Assembly (NCBI RefSeq): GCF_010977555.1
Contig: NZ_CP048815.1
Span: 2,782,501 to 2,846,500 of the forward strand
From: Caulobacter rhizosphaerae
GTDB lineage: Bacteria; Pseudomonadota; Alphaproteobacteria; Caulobacterales; Caulobacteraceae
DNA length: 64,000 nt
Reading direction: 5' to 3'
Below, piece by piece: positions 7,822 through 18,829 of the stretch. Below the pieces are notes generated by a model that was not told the origin of the DNA, ran no database searches, and saw only the letters and a list, made by a program, of their open reading frames with translations. How positions within the stretch are numbered: the first letter of the stretch is position 1; the number at the start of each line of letters is the position of its first letter. A program made the translations under genes and the position numbers.

Positions 7822-8937
7822 TCACCCCCGCTTGCCGACTGTCTCCTCGACCCGCTCCTCGAAGTCGCCGAGATTGCCGAACAGGTTCTCGATCGCGAAC
7901 ACCAGGCCGAACACCCGGGCCGCGTCGTCGAAGGCCAGGGCCCGCGTGCCGCCGCCCGCCCGCAGGGTCTCCACGGCGGCCTGGAAGGCCTGGTGGGCCT
8001 CGGCGAAGGCCAGGCGGTCCGGGCGCGGGCCGCCCGACAGCAGGGCCGCGCAGGCCCGCAGGAAGGTCGCGCTGGCGTTCAGCATCGCCGCCGAAGGCAG
8101 GGCCAGGCCGGGCGAGGGGAAGGCCTCGCGCAGCGCCCGGCCGATCATCACGCAGTCGTTGCGCAGCCTCCACAGCGTGCGGGGCAGGGCGTCGGTGACC
8201 GAATGGTCGCTCAGCCGGCTGGCGCTCTCGCGTTCGGCCTCGGTCATGGCGGTCTGCAGCTTGGACAGCGCCTTGAGCGTGTCATCGTAGTGGTTGCGAG
8301 CCTCCAGGTCAGTCGCGCCGCCCTTCAGCTTCAGGGCGTAGTGCTCCAGCAGCTCGGCCAGTCGGCCGGCCACCGTTTCGGTGCTGTCGACCACCGTGGC
8401 GTGGGCTCGGGCCGGGAAGATCAGCAGGGTGGCGGCGATGCCGACCACGCTGCCGACCGTGATCTCGGCCACCCGCAGGAAGGCGGCGACCAGCGGGTCC
8501 ATGTGGGTGGTCGTGCCGATCAGCATGATCACGGCGGTGACCGGCGCCACTTTGAAGGCCGGGCGGACGGCGGCCAGGAAGGCCAGCAGGGCGGCGGTGA
8601 CGGCCAGGATCGGTCCGCCGGCCTCGGGCCAGCGGGCGTGCAGCATCGCCGCGCCGGCTCCGACGACGGCGCCGACGGCCGTGCCCATCAGCCGCTCGAT
8701 CGAGGCGGTGATGGTGGCGCCGAGGCTGGACTGGACGATGATCACGGCGGTGAACACCGCCCAGTAGCCTTGGGGCAGGCGCAGCAGGGTGGCCAGGGCG
8801 TAGGCCGCCACGACCGCCGCCGACACCCGGACCGCGTGGCGCAGCTCGGTCTTGCGGGCGGCCGCCTGGGCCAGGGCGCTTCGGGAGAGCTCCAGCCCGA
8901 CGAAGCGCCGCCAGTCGCTGGGCGCGGCCTCCGGCAC
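7822..8937 (-). CDS. FUSC-family inner-membrane protein (putative aromatic acid exporter)
   Basis: The 371-residue protein has an N-terminal membrane block with about six hydrophobic segments, including the FUSC core segment LPQGYWAVFTAVIIVQSSLG and GTAVGAVVGAGAA. A helical cytoplasmic domain of about 190 residues follows. FUSC proteins resemble AaeB/YccS and are linked to export of aromatic acids. It is half the length of two-module AaeB proteins, so it has a single membrane block. The start is a GTG directly abutting the stop of the CinA gene, so the two genes are in one operon. Confidence 0.85.
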   Translation of the reverse strand: MPEAAPSDWRRFVGLELSRSALAQAAARKTELRHAVRVSAAVVAAYALATLLRLPQGYWAVFTAVIIVQSSLGATITASIERLMGTAVGAVVGAGAAMLHARWPEAGGPILAVTAALLAFLAAVRPAFKVAPVTAVIMLIGTTTHMDPLVAAFLRVAEITVGSVVGIAATLLIFPARAHATVVDSTETVAGRLAELLEHYALKLKGGATDLEARNHYDDTLKALSKLQTAMTEAERESASRLSDHSVTDALPRTLWRLRNDCVMIGRALREAFPSPGLALPSAAMLNASATFLRACAALLSGGPRPDRLAFAEAHQAFQAAVETLRAGGGTRALAFDDAARVFGLVFAIENLFGNLGDFEERVEETVGKRG

Positions 8938-9429
8938 CTAGGCCACCGCCTCGCGCAACATCTCCAGCGCGGTGCGCACCGCCGCCAGTTGCACGCCTTC
9001 GCGGGTTTCACCGTCGAACAGCTCGTGGCGATGGACGACCGAGCGGTTGGCGCGGGCGACGGCGAAATGCACCGTGCCGACCGGCTTCAGCGGCGAGCCG
9101 CCGCCGGGGCCCGCGACGCCGGTGATGGCCACGGCGACGTGCCCATTGCTGGCCTCCAGCGCCCCTTCGGCCATCCAGCGCGCCACCACCTCCGACACCG
9201 CCCCGTGGTCGGCGATCAGGTCGCCCGGCACGCCCAGCATCTCGGACTTGGCGCGATTGGTGTAGGTGACGAAGCCGCGCTCGAAGACGTCCGAGGCGCC
9301 CGAGATGTTGCAGATCGCCCCCGCCACCAGGCCGCCGGTGCAGCTTTCGGCGGTGACCAGCCGCAGGGACCGCTCCCGCGCCTCGTCGATCAGCAGGCGG
9401 GCCAGGGTCTGGATTTCGAGCGGGAACAT
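8938..9429 (-). CDS. pncC: CinA C-terminal-type nicotinamide-nucleotide amidohydrolase
   Basis: The protein is the stand-alone CinA C-terminal domain (PncC/YgaD), which deamidates NMN to nicotinate mononucleotide in pyridine nucleotide recycling. Family motifs are the catalytic-serine region VTAESCTGGLVAG, FVTYTNRAKSEMLGV, and AITGVAGPGGGSPLKPVGTV. An upstream ATG at 9486 is in frame, but ATG 9429 (MFPLEIQTLARLL) fits the family N-terminus and gives 163 residues. It is co-directional with the FUSC gene without a gap. Confidence 0.9.
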   Translation of the reverse strand: MFPLEIQTLARLLIDEARERSLRLVTAESCTGGLVAGAICNISGASDVFERGFVTYTNRAKSEMLGVPGDLIADHGAVSEVVARWMAEGALEASNGHVAVAITGVAGPGGGSPLKPVGTVHFAVARANRSVVHRHELFDGETREGVQLAAVRTALEMLREAVA

Positions 9430-9508
9430 GGGGGCCTCGCGAAATGCAACTATACAGCGTGCCGGGCGCATGGCCTTCTCATGCAACCGAGTCTCTGGAG
9501 CAGGTTAC

Positions 9509-9853
9509 ATGAAGATCCGTTTCGCGGCTGGCGCCGTGGTCGTTCTCGCCCTCGGATCCCCCGCCGTCGCCGGATCCGCACCGGTCGGGTTGGCCTGCCA
9601 CGAAGTCTCCGATGGGATGAAGGCGTCCGTGTTGTCGTCAAGCTACCGGTCAGGCGACCTGCGGCTCGACAAGCAGCGCGGCGCGAGTTCCTGCATCACC
9701 TCCGCGGCGGGGATTTCCTGCCTGCTGAACGACCCTGGACGGATCGTCGTCGCGTCCGGTGGGACCGTGAAGCGCTACAAGATCCCACTCCTGGGCAAGG
9801 CCAGGATAACCGCGAAGGGCTCCGAGATCGCCTGCCAGATCGTGAAAGCCTAG
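9509..9853 (+). CDS. Small secreted hypothetical protein
   Basis: ATG 9509 has GGAG 9 bp upstream and opens a 114-residue protein with a clear signal peptide: KIRF, a hydrophobic stretch, then AVAGSAP with a likely cleavage site after about residue 21. The mature part holds four cysteines (LACHEV, SCITSAAGISC, IACQ) that could form two disulfides in the periplasm. I do not recognise the family. The gene is divergent from the CinA gene and ends only 7 bp before the convergent ispDF stop. Confidence 0.8.
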   Translation: MKIRFAAGAVVVLALGSPAVAGSAPVGLACHEVSDGMKASVLSSSYRSGDLRLDKQRGASSCITSAAGISCLLNDPGRIVVASGGTVKRYKIPLLGKARITAKGSEIACQIVKA

Positions 9854-9860
9854 CCGCCCA

Positions 9861-11012
9861 TCAGATCGGCGTCTCGACCACGGCGATCGCCTGGGCGGCC
9901 AGGCCCTCGCCGCGGCCCGTGAAGCCCATGCCCTCGGTGGTGGTCGCCTTGACGCTGACCCGGTCGAGCGGCAGGTCCAGGATCTCCGCCAGGCGCTCGC
10001 GCATCGCTGCGCGGTGCGGCTTGATCTTCGGCCGCTCGCAGATCAGCGTCACGTCGACATTGACCAGGGTCCCGCCGCGCCGGCGCACCAGGTCGACCGC
10101 GTAGGCCAGGAACCGATCGGAGGACGCGCCCTTCCACTGCGGGTCGGTGGGCGGGAAGTGGTCGCCGATGTCGCCTTCGCCGATCGCGCCGAGAATGGCG
10201 TCGGTCAGGGCGTGCAGGCCGGCGTCGGCGTCGGAATGGCCGATCAGGGTTTCGGTGTGGGCGATCTCGACGCCGCACAGCCACACGGAGTCCCCAGGGC
10301 CCCAGCGGTGGGCGTCGAAGCCCTGGCCCATGCGGACGATCCGCGCGCGGCCCGCTAAGGTCTCGGCCATGGCGAAGTCCTCCGGATAGGTCAGTTTCAT
10401 CAGCATCGGGTCGCCGGGCGTGACCACGACACGGCCGCCATGGCGCTCGACCACCTGGCCGTCGTCGGTCGGCTCGTCCGGACCTTCCCACGCAGCGTAG
10501 GCGGCCAGCAGGCGGTCGCGGCGGAACGCCTGGGGGGTCTGCGCCCGCCACAGGTCGTTTCGCGATTTTGTGACGACGCTGGAATCCAGCGCCCCGCTTT
10601 TCAGCGTATCGGCCACGGGCAAGGCTGGAATCGCGCCGTCGGCGTCGTCGAGGGCCTTGATCACCGCGTGAATTGTTGCGGCGCCGAGAAAGGGGCGGGC
10701 GGCGTCGTGGACCAGCACCGGCTCGTCGGGCGGACGGTCGGCGAGGGCGGTCAGGCCGGCCTGGACGGACAGAGCGCGAGTCGCGCCGCCCGGCGTTGTC
10801 GTCCAGCCGGAGAGGCCCTCCAAGGCCGCATCCAGCAGCGGCCGGGCCTGCGAATCCGCCACGATCACGAGCTTTTGCGCGCCGCCCGCCAGCAAGGCTT
10901 CCGCCGACCAGCGCAGCACGGCTTTCCCTGCCAGCGTACGCCATTGCTTGGCCTGGCCGGGCCCGGCCCGGGCGCCGGAGCCGGCGGCGACGATCACGGC
11001 GGAGAAGGTCAT
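9861..11012 (-). CDS. ispDF: Bifunctional IspD/IspF enzyme of the MEP isoprenoid pathway
   Basis: Residues 1 to about 220 form the IspD cytidylyltransferase (IVAAGSGARAGPGQAKQW nucleotide-binding loop, VHDAARPF, RAQTPQAFRRD). From about residue 228 comes IspF, MECDP synthase (MGQGFDAHRWG, IGHSDADAGLHALTDA, IGDHFPPTDPQWKGASS) with its zinc-binding Asp/His residues. The fusion joins non-consecutive pathway steps 3 and 5 and is common in alphaproteobacteria. Length 383 residues is normal. It is divergent from dusB with a 98-bp gap holding both promoters. Confidence 0.97.
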   Translation of the reverse strand: MTFSAVIVAAGSGARAGPGQAKQWRTLAGKAVLRWSAEALLAGGAQKLVIVADSQARPLLDAALEGLSGWTTTPGGATRALSVQAGLTALADRPPDEPVLVHDAARPFLGAATIHAVIKALDDADGAIPALPVADTLKSGALDSSVVTKSRNDLWRAQTPQAFRRDRLLAAYAAWEGPDEPTDDGQVVERHGGRVVVTPGDPMLMKLTYPEDFAMAETLAGRARIVRMGQGFDAHRWGPGDSVWLCGVEIAHTETLIGHSDADAGLHALTDAILGAIGEGDIGDHFPPTDPQWKGASSDRFLAYAVDLVRRRGGTLVNVDVTLICERPKIKPHRAAMRERLAEILDLPLDRVSVKATTTEGMGFTGRGEGLAAQAIAVVETPI

Positions 11013-11110
11013 GGGGGCTGTTTAGCGGGCCAAATTGAGTTGTCCAGAGAAGGAGGCTTTACGGCGCCGCACAATATGCCTAAAAAGAGTGCGATGGGGA
11101 TGCGTAGAAA

Positions 11111-12118
11111 ATGAGCAACGGTCTCACAGTTGGCAAGGTCGAGGTGCCTGGGCGCGTATGGATCGCGCCGATGACGGGCGTTTCGGACCTGCCCTTCCGG
11201 GAAACGGCCAGCCGCCTGGGCGCCGCCTATGTGGCGACGGAAATGGTGGCCTGCGCCGAGTTCGCCCGCGGCCGCCCCGACGTGGTGCGCCGCGCCGCGG
11301 TGGGCGAGGGCCTGCCTCTGATGGTCGTCCAGCTGGTCGGTCGCGATCCGACCTTCATGGGACAGGGCGCGCGGATGGCCGCCGAGGCCGGGGCCCAGAT
11401 CATCGACCTGAATTTCGGCTGCCCTTCCAAGATGGTCACCGGCGGCGTCGCCTCGGGCTCGGCCCTGATGCGCGAACCCGACCTGGCCGAGGCCCTGGTC
11501 GCCGCCGCCGTTCAGGCGGTGGACGTGCCCGTCACCGTCAAGATGCGCCTGGGCTGGGACGATGACAGCCGCAACGCCGCCGACATCGCCCGCCGCGCCG
11601 TCGACGCCGGCGCCCAGGCCATCACCGTCCACGGCCGCACCCGCTGCCAGTTCTACAAGGGCCAGGCCGACTGGGAAGCCGTGGCGGCGGTCAAGGCCGC
11701 GGTCGGCGTGCCGGTGCTGGTCAACGGCGACATCATTGATGGCGACACCGCCCGGGCGGCCTTGGACCAGTCCGGCGCCGACGGGGTGATGATCGGGCGC
11801 GGCGTCTATGGCCGTCCCTGGATCGCCCAGGCGATCGAGGCGACGCTGCGGGGCGAAGGCTTCCGCGAGCCGGACGCCAAGGAGCGCCTCGCCATCGCCG
11901 TCACCCATTTCCGCCGCAGCCTGGACTTCTACGGCCAGGCGCTGGGCCTGAAGATGTTCCGCAAGCACCTGGCCTCCTACATCGACGCCGCGCCCTGGCC
12001 CGACAGCGAGGAGGCGCGGCGCGCCGCCCGCGCCGCCCTGTGCCGGCTGGAGGATCCCGCCGCGATCGAGGATGGCCTGGCCGCCCTGTGGCTGGCCGAC
12101 CGGAGGCTGGCCGCATGA
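11111..12118 (+). CDS. dusB: tRNA-dihydrouridine synthase DusB (NifR3)
   Basis: DusB reduces uridine in the tRNA D-loop using FMN and NAD(P)H. The 335-residue TIM-barrel protein has APMTGVSDLPFR at the N-terminus, the catalytic cysteine in LNFGCPSKMV, the phosphate-binding AITVHGRTRCQFYKG and DGVMIGRGVYGRPWI. Its last codons overlap ntrB (ATGA), giving the classic nifR3-ntrB-ntrC operon of alphaproteobacteria. The upstream 98-bp gap to ispDF should carry the operon promoter. Confidence 0.97.
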   Translation: MSNGLTVGKVEVPGRVWIAPMTGVSDLPFRETASRLGAAYVATEMVACAEFARGRPDVVRRAAVGEGLPLMVVQLVGRDPTFMGQGARMAAEAGAQIIDLNFGCPSKMVTGGVASGSALMREPDLAEALVAAAVQAVDVPVTVKMRLGWDDDSRNAADIARRAVDAGAQAITVHGRTRCQFYKGQADWEAVAAVKAAVGVPVLVNGDIIDGDTARAALDQSGADGVMIGRGVYGRPWIAQAIEATLRGEGFREPDAKERLAIAVTHFRRSLDFYGQALGLKMFRKHLASYIDAAPWPDSEEARRAARAALCRLEDPAAIEDGLAALWLADRRLAA

Positions 12119-13241
12119 GCGATCACGCCCGCGCCCCCTCGGCCCAGGTCGCCGACAGCCTCAAGATCGCCGCCTTCGATCTCAGCCCCGAGCCGGCCCT
12201 GGTGGTCGACCGCGACGGCGCGCTGGTGGCGGTCAACGAGGCGGCCGAGGCCCTGTTCGGCCAGGGCCTGTCGCTGCTGGCCCGCGGCCGGTTCCGCGCC
12301 GCCCTGCCGCCGGGCTCGGTGCTAGTCTCGATGATGGACCGCGCCCTGTTCGAAGGGGCCCTGGTCCGCGAGCACGGGGTCGAGGTCAACCTGTTCGGCC
12401 AGCCGCCGTTCGAGGCCGACGGCGCCGCCGCGCCCCTGGGCGACGGCTCGGTGCTGATGACCCTGCACGTCAAGGGCGTGCTGGGCGTCGAGCGGGCCTC
12501 GGACGCCGCGGGCCTGCGCTCGGTGGTGGGCCTGGGCCGCATGCTGGCCCACGAGATCAAGAACCCGCTGGCCGGGATCCGCGGCGCGGCCCAACTGCTG
12601 AAGACCGGCGCCAGCGCCGCCGATCAGCCCCTGGCCCAACTGATCGTCGACGAGACCGATCGCATCCGCCGGCTGGTCGACCGCATGGAGGCCTTTTCCG
12701 ACGAGGTCCCCGGCCCGCGCGAAGCGGTTAACATCCACCAGGTGCTGGACCGGGTCCGGGCCCTGGTGGTCAACGGCGTGGCCGACGGCCTGGCGCTGCA
12801 GGAACACTACGACCCTTCGCTGCCGGACGTCTGGGGCGACGAGGACCACCTGATCCAGGTGTTCCTGAACCTGGTCAAGAACGCCGCCGAGGCCGCCCAC
12901 ATGCGCGGCGACGGCCAGGGCATCCTGTCGATCCACACCGCCTGGCGTCCGGGCGTGCGGGTGCGCGGCGCCGACGGCAAGGCCACGGCGGGCGCGCCGA
13001 TCGAGATCCGCGTGCAGGACAACGGCCCGGGCGTGCCGCCCAGCCTGCGCGACCACCTGTTCCAGCCGTTCGTCACCACCAAGGCCAACGGCACGGGCCT
13101 CGGCCTTGCCCTGGTCACCAAGCTGGTGACCAGCCACGGCGGCCTGATCGACTTCGACTCCGAACCTGGCCGCACGGTCTTCCGCGTGCTGCTGCCGATG
13201 GCCACCGGAAAGCTTGCCCCCTCCACTGGAGACGCCCACGC

Positions 13242-13245
<4 letters not shown>
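12115..13245 (+). CDS. ntrB: Nitrogen regulation sensor kinase NtrB
   Basis: NtrB phosphorylates NtrC in response to nitrogen status signalled by PII. The 376-residue soluble kinase has a PAS-like N-terminus ([20 protein letters not shown]), the H-box [19 protein letters not shown], the N-box [13 protein letters not shown] and the G-boxes DNGPGVP and GTGLGLALV. Start ATG 12115 overlaps the dusB stop, and its stop overlaps the ntrC start, so translation is coupled on both sides. No membrane segment is seen, as expected. Confidence 0.96.
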
Positions 13246-14663
<1,418 letters not shown>

Positions 14664-14775
14664 CCGCGGTCCAGAACCCTAAACGGGTGGTCATCCGCGG
14701 GCGATCCACGTCTGCTGACGCTTAATTGGCACATACCTGTTGAGTTTAGGGCACAGCCCCCCTTAAACTTAGTCA

Positions 14776-17019
14776 ATGGCGTCCGTTCCATCCGTCCTGG
14801 AGCTTGAAGGACCGCCGACCCGCTTCAGCCGGGCCTGGTGGCGCGAGCTGCTGCGGTCGCGTTTCACGCTGGGGGGCGCCTACGGCCTGGCCATCGCCCT
14901 GACGGCCACGGCGGTGTTCCTGGCCTCGTCGCCGCCCGCCACCGGACCGATCGGTCCGGCCACCACGGTCATCCTCGTGGTTCTCGGCTTCAACCTGGCC
15001 CTGATTCTCTGCATTGCGGGCATCGTCGGCTGGCGGCTGCTGGATCTGGTGGACGCCCGGGCCAGCGACGCCGGCGCGCGCCTGCACCTGCGGTTCGTGG
15101 GCCTGTTCTCGGTGGCCGCCGTGGCGCCCGCCGTGATCGTGGCTCTGTTCTTCGGCGTGCTGGTCAACCGCGGCGTCGACGCCTGGTTCAGCGAGCGCGT
15201 GCGCACCGTGGTCGAGAACTCGGCGACCGTGGCCCGTTCCTATGTCAGCGAGCAGACGGATTACATCAGCCAGCACGTCGGGCCGATGGCCAGCACCCTG
15301 AACCAGGCGGCCCCGACCTTGGCCGACTCCCCGGTGGCTTTCGGGCACTTTCTCAGGGGCCTGGCCGACGACAACGGCTTCTCGGCCGCCTATGTGCTGG
15401 ACCGCGACGGTCGCATTCTGGCGCGCGCCGAGTCCGACAGGGCCCCGCCATTCCTGGCGCCGCCGCCATCCAGCTTCAAATGGACCGACACCGGCGAGAT
15501 CCCTACCCAGCGCTTCGTCGAGGAAGACCTGTTCCGGGCGCTCTACCGCCTCAAGGCCTTCCCCGACGCCTATCTCTACGTGGCCCGGCCGATCGACAAG
15601 GGCATCCTGGCCCACCTGATCGAATCCGAGGAATCGCTGATCTCGTATCGCGAGGCGGCCAAGAACCAGGACCGGATCCAGGTGATCTTCGGCCTCAGCT
15701 ACATCGAGACCGCGCTGCTGGTGCTGGTCGCGGCCGTCTGGGTGGGCATCGCCGCCGCCAATTCGATCGCCGCCCCCGTCTCCGGCCTGGTGCAGGCGGC
15801 GGGCCGGGTGTCGGCCGGCGACCTGGACGCCCGGGTCGATGTCGAGGCCGGCCCCGAGGAGATCCGCGCCCTGTCGGTGGCGTTCAACATGATGACCACC
15901 GACCTGCAGGCCCAGCAGGCCGCCCTGCGGGTGGCCAGCCTCGACGCCGAGTCGCGCCGCCAGTTCATCGAAACCGTGCTGTCGGGCGTCAGCGCCGGCG
16001 TGGTGGGCCTGGACGCCGCGGGGCGGATCACCGCCCTGAACCGCCGGGCCGGCGATCTGCTGGCCCTGGACGAGAGCGCCGTGGGTCAGCCGCTGGTCGA
16101 GGTCGCGCCCGAACTGGAGACCGTGATCCAGGAGATCAGCGGCGGCCGCCCCAACGCCGAGGTCGAGATCGACGTGATGCGCGGCGGGGAAACCCGGCGG
16201 TTGCGGTTCCGCGGCGCCGGCCAGGCCGCCGAGACCCTGGTGCTGACCTTCGACGACATCACCCGCCTGATGGCCGCCCAGCGCAACGCCGCCTGGAAAG
16301 ACGTGGCGCGGCGCATCGCTCACGAGATCAAGAACCCGCTGACCCCGATCCAGCTGTCGGCCGAACGGATCCGCCGCAAGTATCGCAAGGACATCACCGG
16401 CGATCTGGACACCTTCGACCGCTGCACCGAGACCATCATCCGCCAGGTCGGCGACATCGGCCGGATGGTCGACGAGTTCTCGGCCTTCGCCCGGATGCCG
16501 GCCCCGCGCTTCGCCCCAGCCGACCTGACCGAGATGCTGCGCCAGGCGGTGTTCGCCCAGCGCTTCGTCGACGCGGAAACCGAGGTGACGCTCGAGGAGC
16601 CCGGCGACGACGTCTGGGTCAGCTGCGACGCCCGGATGGTGGGCCAAGCCCTGACCAACATCCTCAAGAACGCCGGCGAGGCGGTCAGCGCGCGCCGCCA
16701 CGTCTCGCCGGAGCCGCCGGGCCGTATCGCCGCCAGCCTGGTCTCGGACGACGAACACCTGTGCCTGGTGGTCGAGGACAATGGCGTGGGCCTGCCCGCC
16801 AAGGACCGTGACCGGCTGACCGAACCCTATGTCACGACCCGCGAGAAGGGAACCGGCCTTGGGCTGGCGATCGTCAAGCGGATCATGGAGGACCACGAAG
16901 GCGAACTGGTCCTGACCGACGCGCTGAACGGAACCGGCGCCCGGGTCATCCTGAAGTTCCCCACGACCGCGCGGCTCGCCGCCGCCAACGCCCAGAACGG
17001 CGTAGAGGAGATGATATGA
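14776..17019 (+). CDS. ntrY: Membrane sensor histidine kinase NtrY
   Basis: NtrY is the transmembrane kinase partner of NtrX, linked to nitrogen and redox control. The 747-residue protein has N-terminal transmembrane helices (two near residues 35-90, more around 105-130), a periplasmic sensing region, another helix (ALLVLVAAVWVGIAAANS), HAMP, a PAS domain (VVGLDAAGRITALNRRAG), the H-box [19 protein letters not shown], the N-box LTNILKNAGEA and GTGLGLAIV. A 112-bp gap separates it from ntrC, so it probably has its own promoter. Its stop overlaps ntrX (ATGA). Confidence 0.96.
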   Translation: MASVPSVLELEGPPTRFSRAWWRELLRSRFTLGGAYGLAIALTATAVFLASSPPATGPIGPATTVILVVLGFNLALILCIAGIVGWRLLDLVDARASDAGARLHLRFVGLFSVAAVAPAVIVALFFGVLVNRGVDAWFSERVRTVVENSATVARSYVSEQTDYISQHVGPMASTLNQAAPTLADSPVAFGHFLRGLADDNGFSAAYVLDRDGRILARAESDRAPPFLAPPPSSFKWTDTGEIPTQRFVEEDLFRALYRLKAFPDAYLYVARPIDKGILAHLIESEESLISYREAAKNQDRIQVIFGLSYIETALLVLVAAVWVGIAAANSIAAPVSGLVQAAGRVSAGDLDARVDVEAGPEEIRALSVAFNMMTTDLQAQQAALRVASLDAESRRQFIETVLSGVSAGVVGLDAAGRITALNRRAGDLLALDESAVGQPLVEVAPELETVIQEISGGRPNAEVEIDVMRGGETRRLRFRGAGQAAETLVLTFDDITRLMAAQRNAAWKDVARRIAHEIKNPLTPIQLSAERIRRKYRKDITGDLDTFDRCTETIIRQVGDIGRMVDEFSAFARMPAPRFAPADLTEMLRQAVFAQRFVDAETEVTLEEPGDDVWVSCDARMVGQALTNILKNAGEAVSARRHVSPEPPGRIAASLVSDDEHLCLVVEDNGVGLPAKDRDRLTEPYVTTREKGTGLGLAIVKRIMEDHEGELVLTDALNGTGARVILKFPTTARLAAANAQNGVEEMI

Positions 17020-18404
17020 GCGCTGACGTGCTTGTGGTCGACGACGAGGTCGACATCCGCGAACTGGTGGCCGGCATCCTGGAGGATGAAGGCTACGCGG
17101 TGCGGGTGGCGGCCGATTCCGACCAGGCGCTGGCGGCCTTGCGGGCCCGCAAGCCCGCGCTGCTGGTGCTGGACATCTGGATGCAGGGCGGGGGCATGGA
17201 CGGGCTGGAGCTGCTCGACATGGTCAAGGCCCTGGATCCCGACCTGCCGGTGATCATGATCTCGGGCCACGGCAACATCGAGACCGCCGTCAGCGCCATC
17301 AAGCGCGGGGCCTACGAGTTCCTGGAAAAGCCGTTCAAGTCCGATCGCCTGCTGTTGGTGGTCGAGCGGGCCCTGGAAGCGGCCAACCTCAAGCGCGAGA
17401 ACCGCCGCCTGCGGGTGCAGAGCTTCAGCTCCGACGGCCTGATGGGCAAGTCGGCGGCGGCCCAGGCCCTGCGACAGCTGATCGCCAAGGTCGCCCCGGC
17501 CAACAGCCGGGTGCTGGTCTCCGGTCCGCCCGGCTCGGGCAAGGAACTGGTGGCCCGGCTGATCCACGGTTCCAGCAGCCGCTCGCGCAACGAGTTCGTG
17601 GCCGTCAGCGCCGCGGGGATGGCGCCCGAGCGGCTGGACGTCGAGCTGTTCGGCGAGGAAGGCGAGGGCGGTCGTCCGCGCAAGATCGGCGTGTTCGAAC
17701 GCGCCCACGGCGGCACGCTCTATCTGGACGAAGTGGCCGACATGCCGCGCGAGACCCAGAGCCGCATCCTGCGGGTCCTGGTCGAGCAGCGCTTCCGCCG
17801 GGTGGGCGGCGACAACGACGTCCAGGTCGACGTGCGGGTGATCTCGTCGACATCGCGCGAGCTGCGCGAGGAGATCGCCGCCGGCCGGTTCCGCGAGGAC
17901 CTGTTCCATCGCCTGAACGTGGTGCCGGTCCGCGTGCCGGGCCTGTCCGAACGCCGCGAGGACATCCCTGAACTGATCAGCTACTTCGTAGACCGGATTT
18001 GCGAGGCCACCGGCCTGCAGCGGCGTCGGCTGGGCGAGGACGCCCTGGCCACGCTGCAGGTGCAGGCCTGGCCCGGCAACGTCCGCCAGCTGCGCAACAA
18101 CGTCGAGCGGATGCTGATCCTGGCCTCGGGCGAGCCGGGCGACCTGATCACCGCCGAGATGCTGAACGCCAACGAACAGCCGTCCGGCGGCAATGCGGGG
18201 GCGATCGGGGCCGAGCGGATCATCGCCCTGCCGTTGCGCGAGGCCCGCGAGCTGTTCGAGCGCGAGTACCTCAACGCCCAGATCCTGCGGTTCGGCGGCA
18301 ACATCTCGCGCACGGCCAACTTCATCGGCATGGAGCGCTCGGCCCTGCACCGGAAATTGAAATCCTTGGGCGTCGCGGGTGCAAGGGTCGAAGAGGAAGA
18401 GTAG
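17016..18404 (+). CDS. ntrX: Response regulator NtrX, lacking the GAFTGA loop
   Basis: NtrX is the 462-residue partner of NtrY. It contains a receiver (VVDDEVDIREL, phospho-Asp in LLVLDIWMQG, VIMISGHGNIETAV, LEKPF), an AAA+ domain and a Fis-type HTH (GNISRTANFIGMERSALHRKL). The Walker A is altered to SGPPGSGKEL and Walker B reads GGTLYLDEVADMP. The GAFTGA loop is absent: ELFGEEGEGGRPRKIGVFERAHGG runs straight into Walker B (read as two adjoining segments, ELFGEEGEGG and RPRKIGVFERAHGG). Like the neighbouring NtrC it is unlikely to act as a normal sigma-54 activator. Confidence 0.95.
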   Translation: MSADVLVVDDEVDIRELVAGILEDEGYAVRVAADSDQALAALRARKPALLVLDIWMQGGGMDGLELLDMVKALDPDLPVIMISGHGNIETAVSAIKRGAYEFLEKPFKSDRLLLVVERALEAANLKRENRRLRVQSFSSDGLMGKSAAAQALRQLIAKVAPANSRVLVSGPPGSGKELVARLIHGSSSRSRNEFVAVSAAGMAPERLDVELFGEEGEGGRPRKIGVFERAHGGTLYLDEVADMPRETQSRILRVLVEQRFRRVGGDNDVQVDVRVISSTSRELREEIAAGRFREDLFHRLNVVPVRVPGLSERREDIPELISYFVDRICEATGLQRRRLGEDALATLQVQAWPGNVRQLRNNVERMLILASGEPGDLITAEMLNANEQPSGGNAGAIGAERIIALPLREARELFEREYLNAQILRFGGNISRTANFIGMERSALHRKLKSLGVAGARVEEEE

Positions 18405-18407
18405 GGC

Positions 18408-18797
18408 ATGAGATGCGCCCGACTGTTGTTCCTCGTCGCGTCGGTCACACCGGCCTTGGCGAGTTGCGCTGAGCCGCCCTTACTGCAAGGCGTTTCATCG
18501 GACGCCTTGTGGTTGCCACCCTGTGAGCGCCCGGGTTTTGAGCCCGGCATCGACTTCCCGCCAGGCCAGCTAGACGATAGATTGGCTGCGCGCCATCCGG
18601 CTGGCTCAAGCGCCTCGGCGCTTGCGAAAGATCTTCGGCGGCAGGGCTTTAGGCTGCACACATCCTGCGGGACGGAGGCCTCCGTGCGCTGGGCCGTACA
18701 CCGCTCGGGATGGAGATTCGCCAACGTCTACTGGAAGGTCGATCCCGCCGGGAACCTGGTCTGGACCCGGGGCTACGTCGCGTGGGATGGACTGTAA
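18408..18797 (+). CDS. Small exported hypothetical protein
   Basis: ATG 18408 lies 3 bp after the ntrX stop. The 129-residue product starts with a signal sequence (RCARLLFLVASVTPALASC); the Ala-Leu-Ala-Ser-Cys end could be a signal peptidase I site or a weak lipobox. The mature part ends in RFANVYWKVDPAGNLVWTRG and looks folded. Third-base GC appears lower than in its neighbours, which may mean a young or acquired gene. I do not recognise a family. It may be co-transcribed with ntrYX. Confidence 0.65.
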   Translation: MRCARLLFLVASVTPALASCAEPPLLQGVSSDALWLPPCERPGFEPGIDFPPGQLDDRLAARHPAGSSASALAKDLRRQGFRLHTSCGTEASVRWAVHRSGWRFANVYWKVDPAGNLVWTRGYVAWDGL

Positions 18798-18829
18798 CGC
18801 CTGACTTCAACAAGCAAGGGTCTGATTAG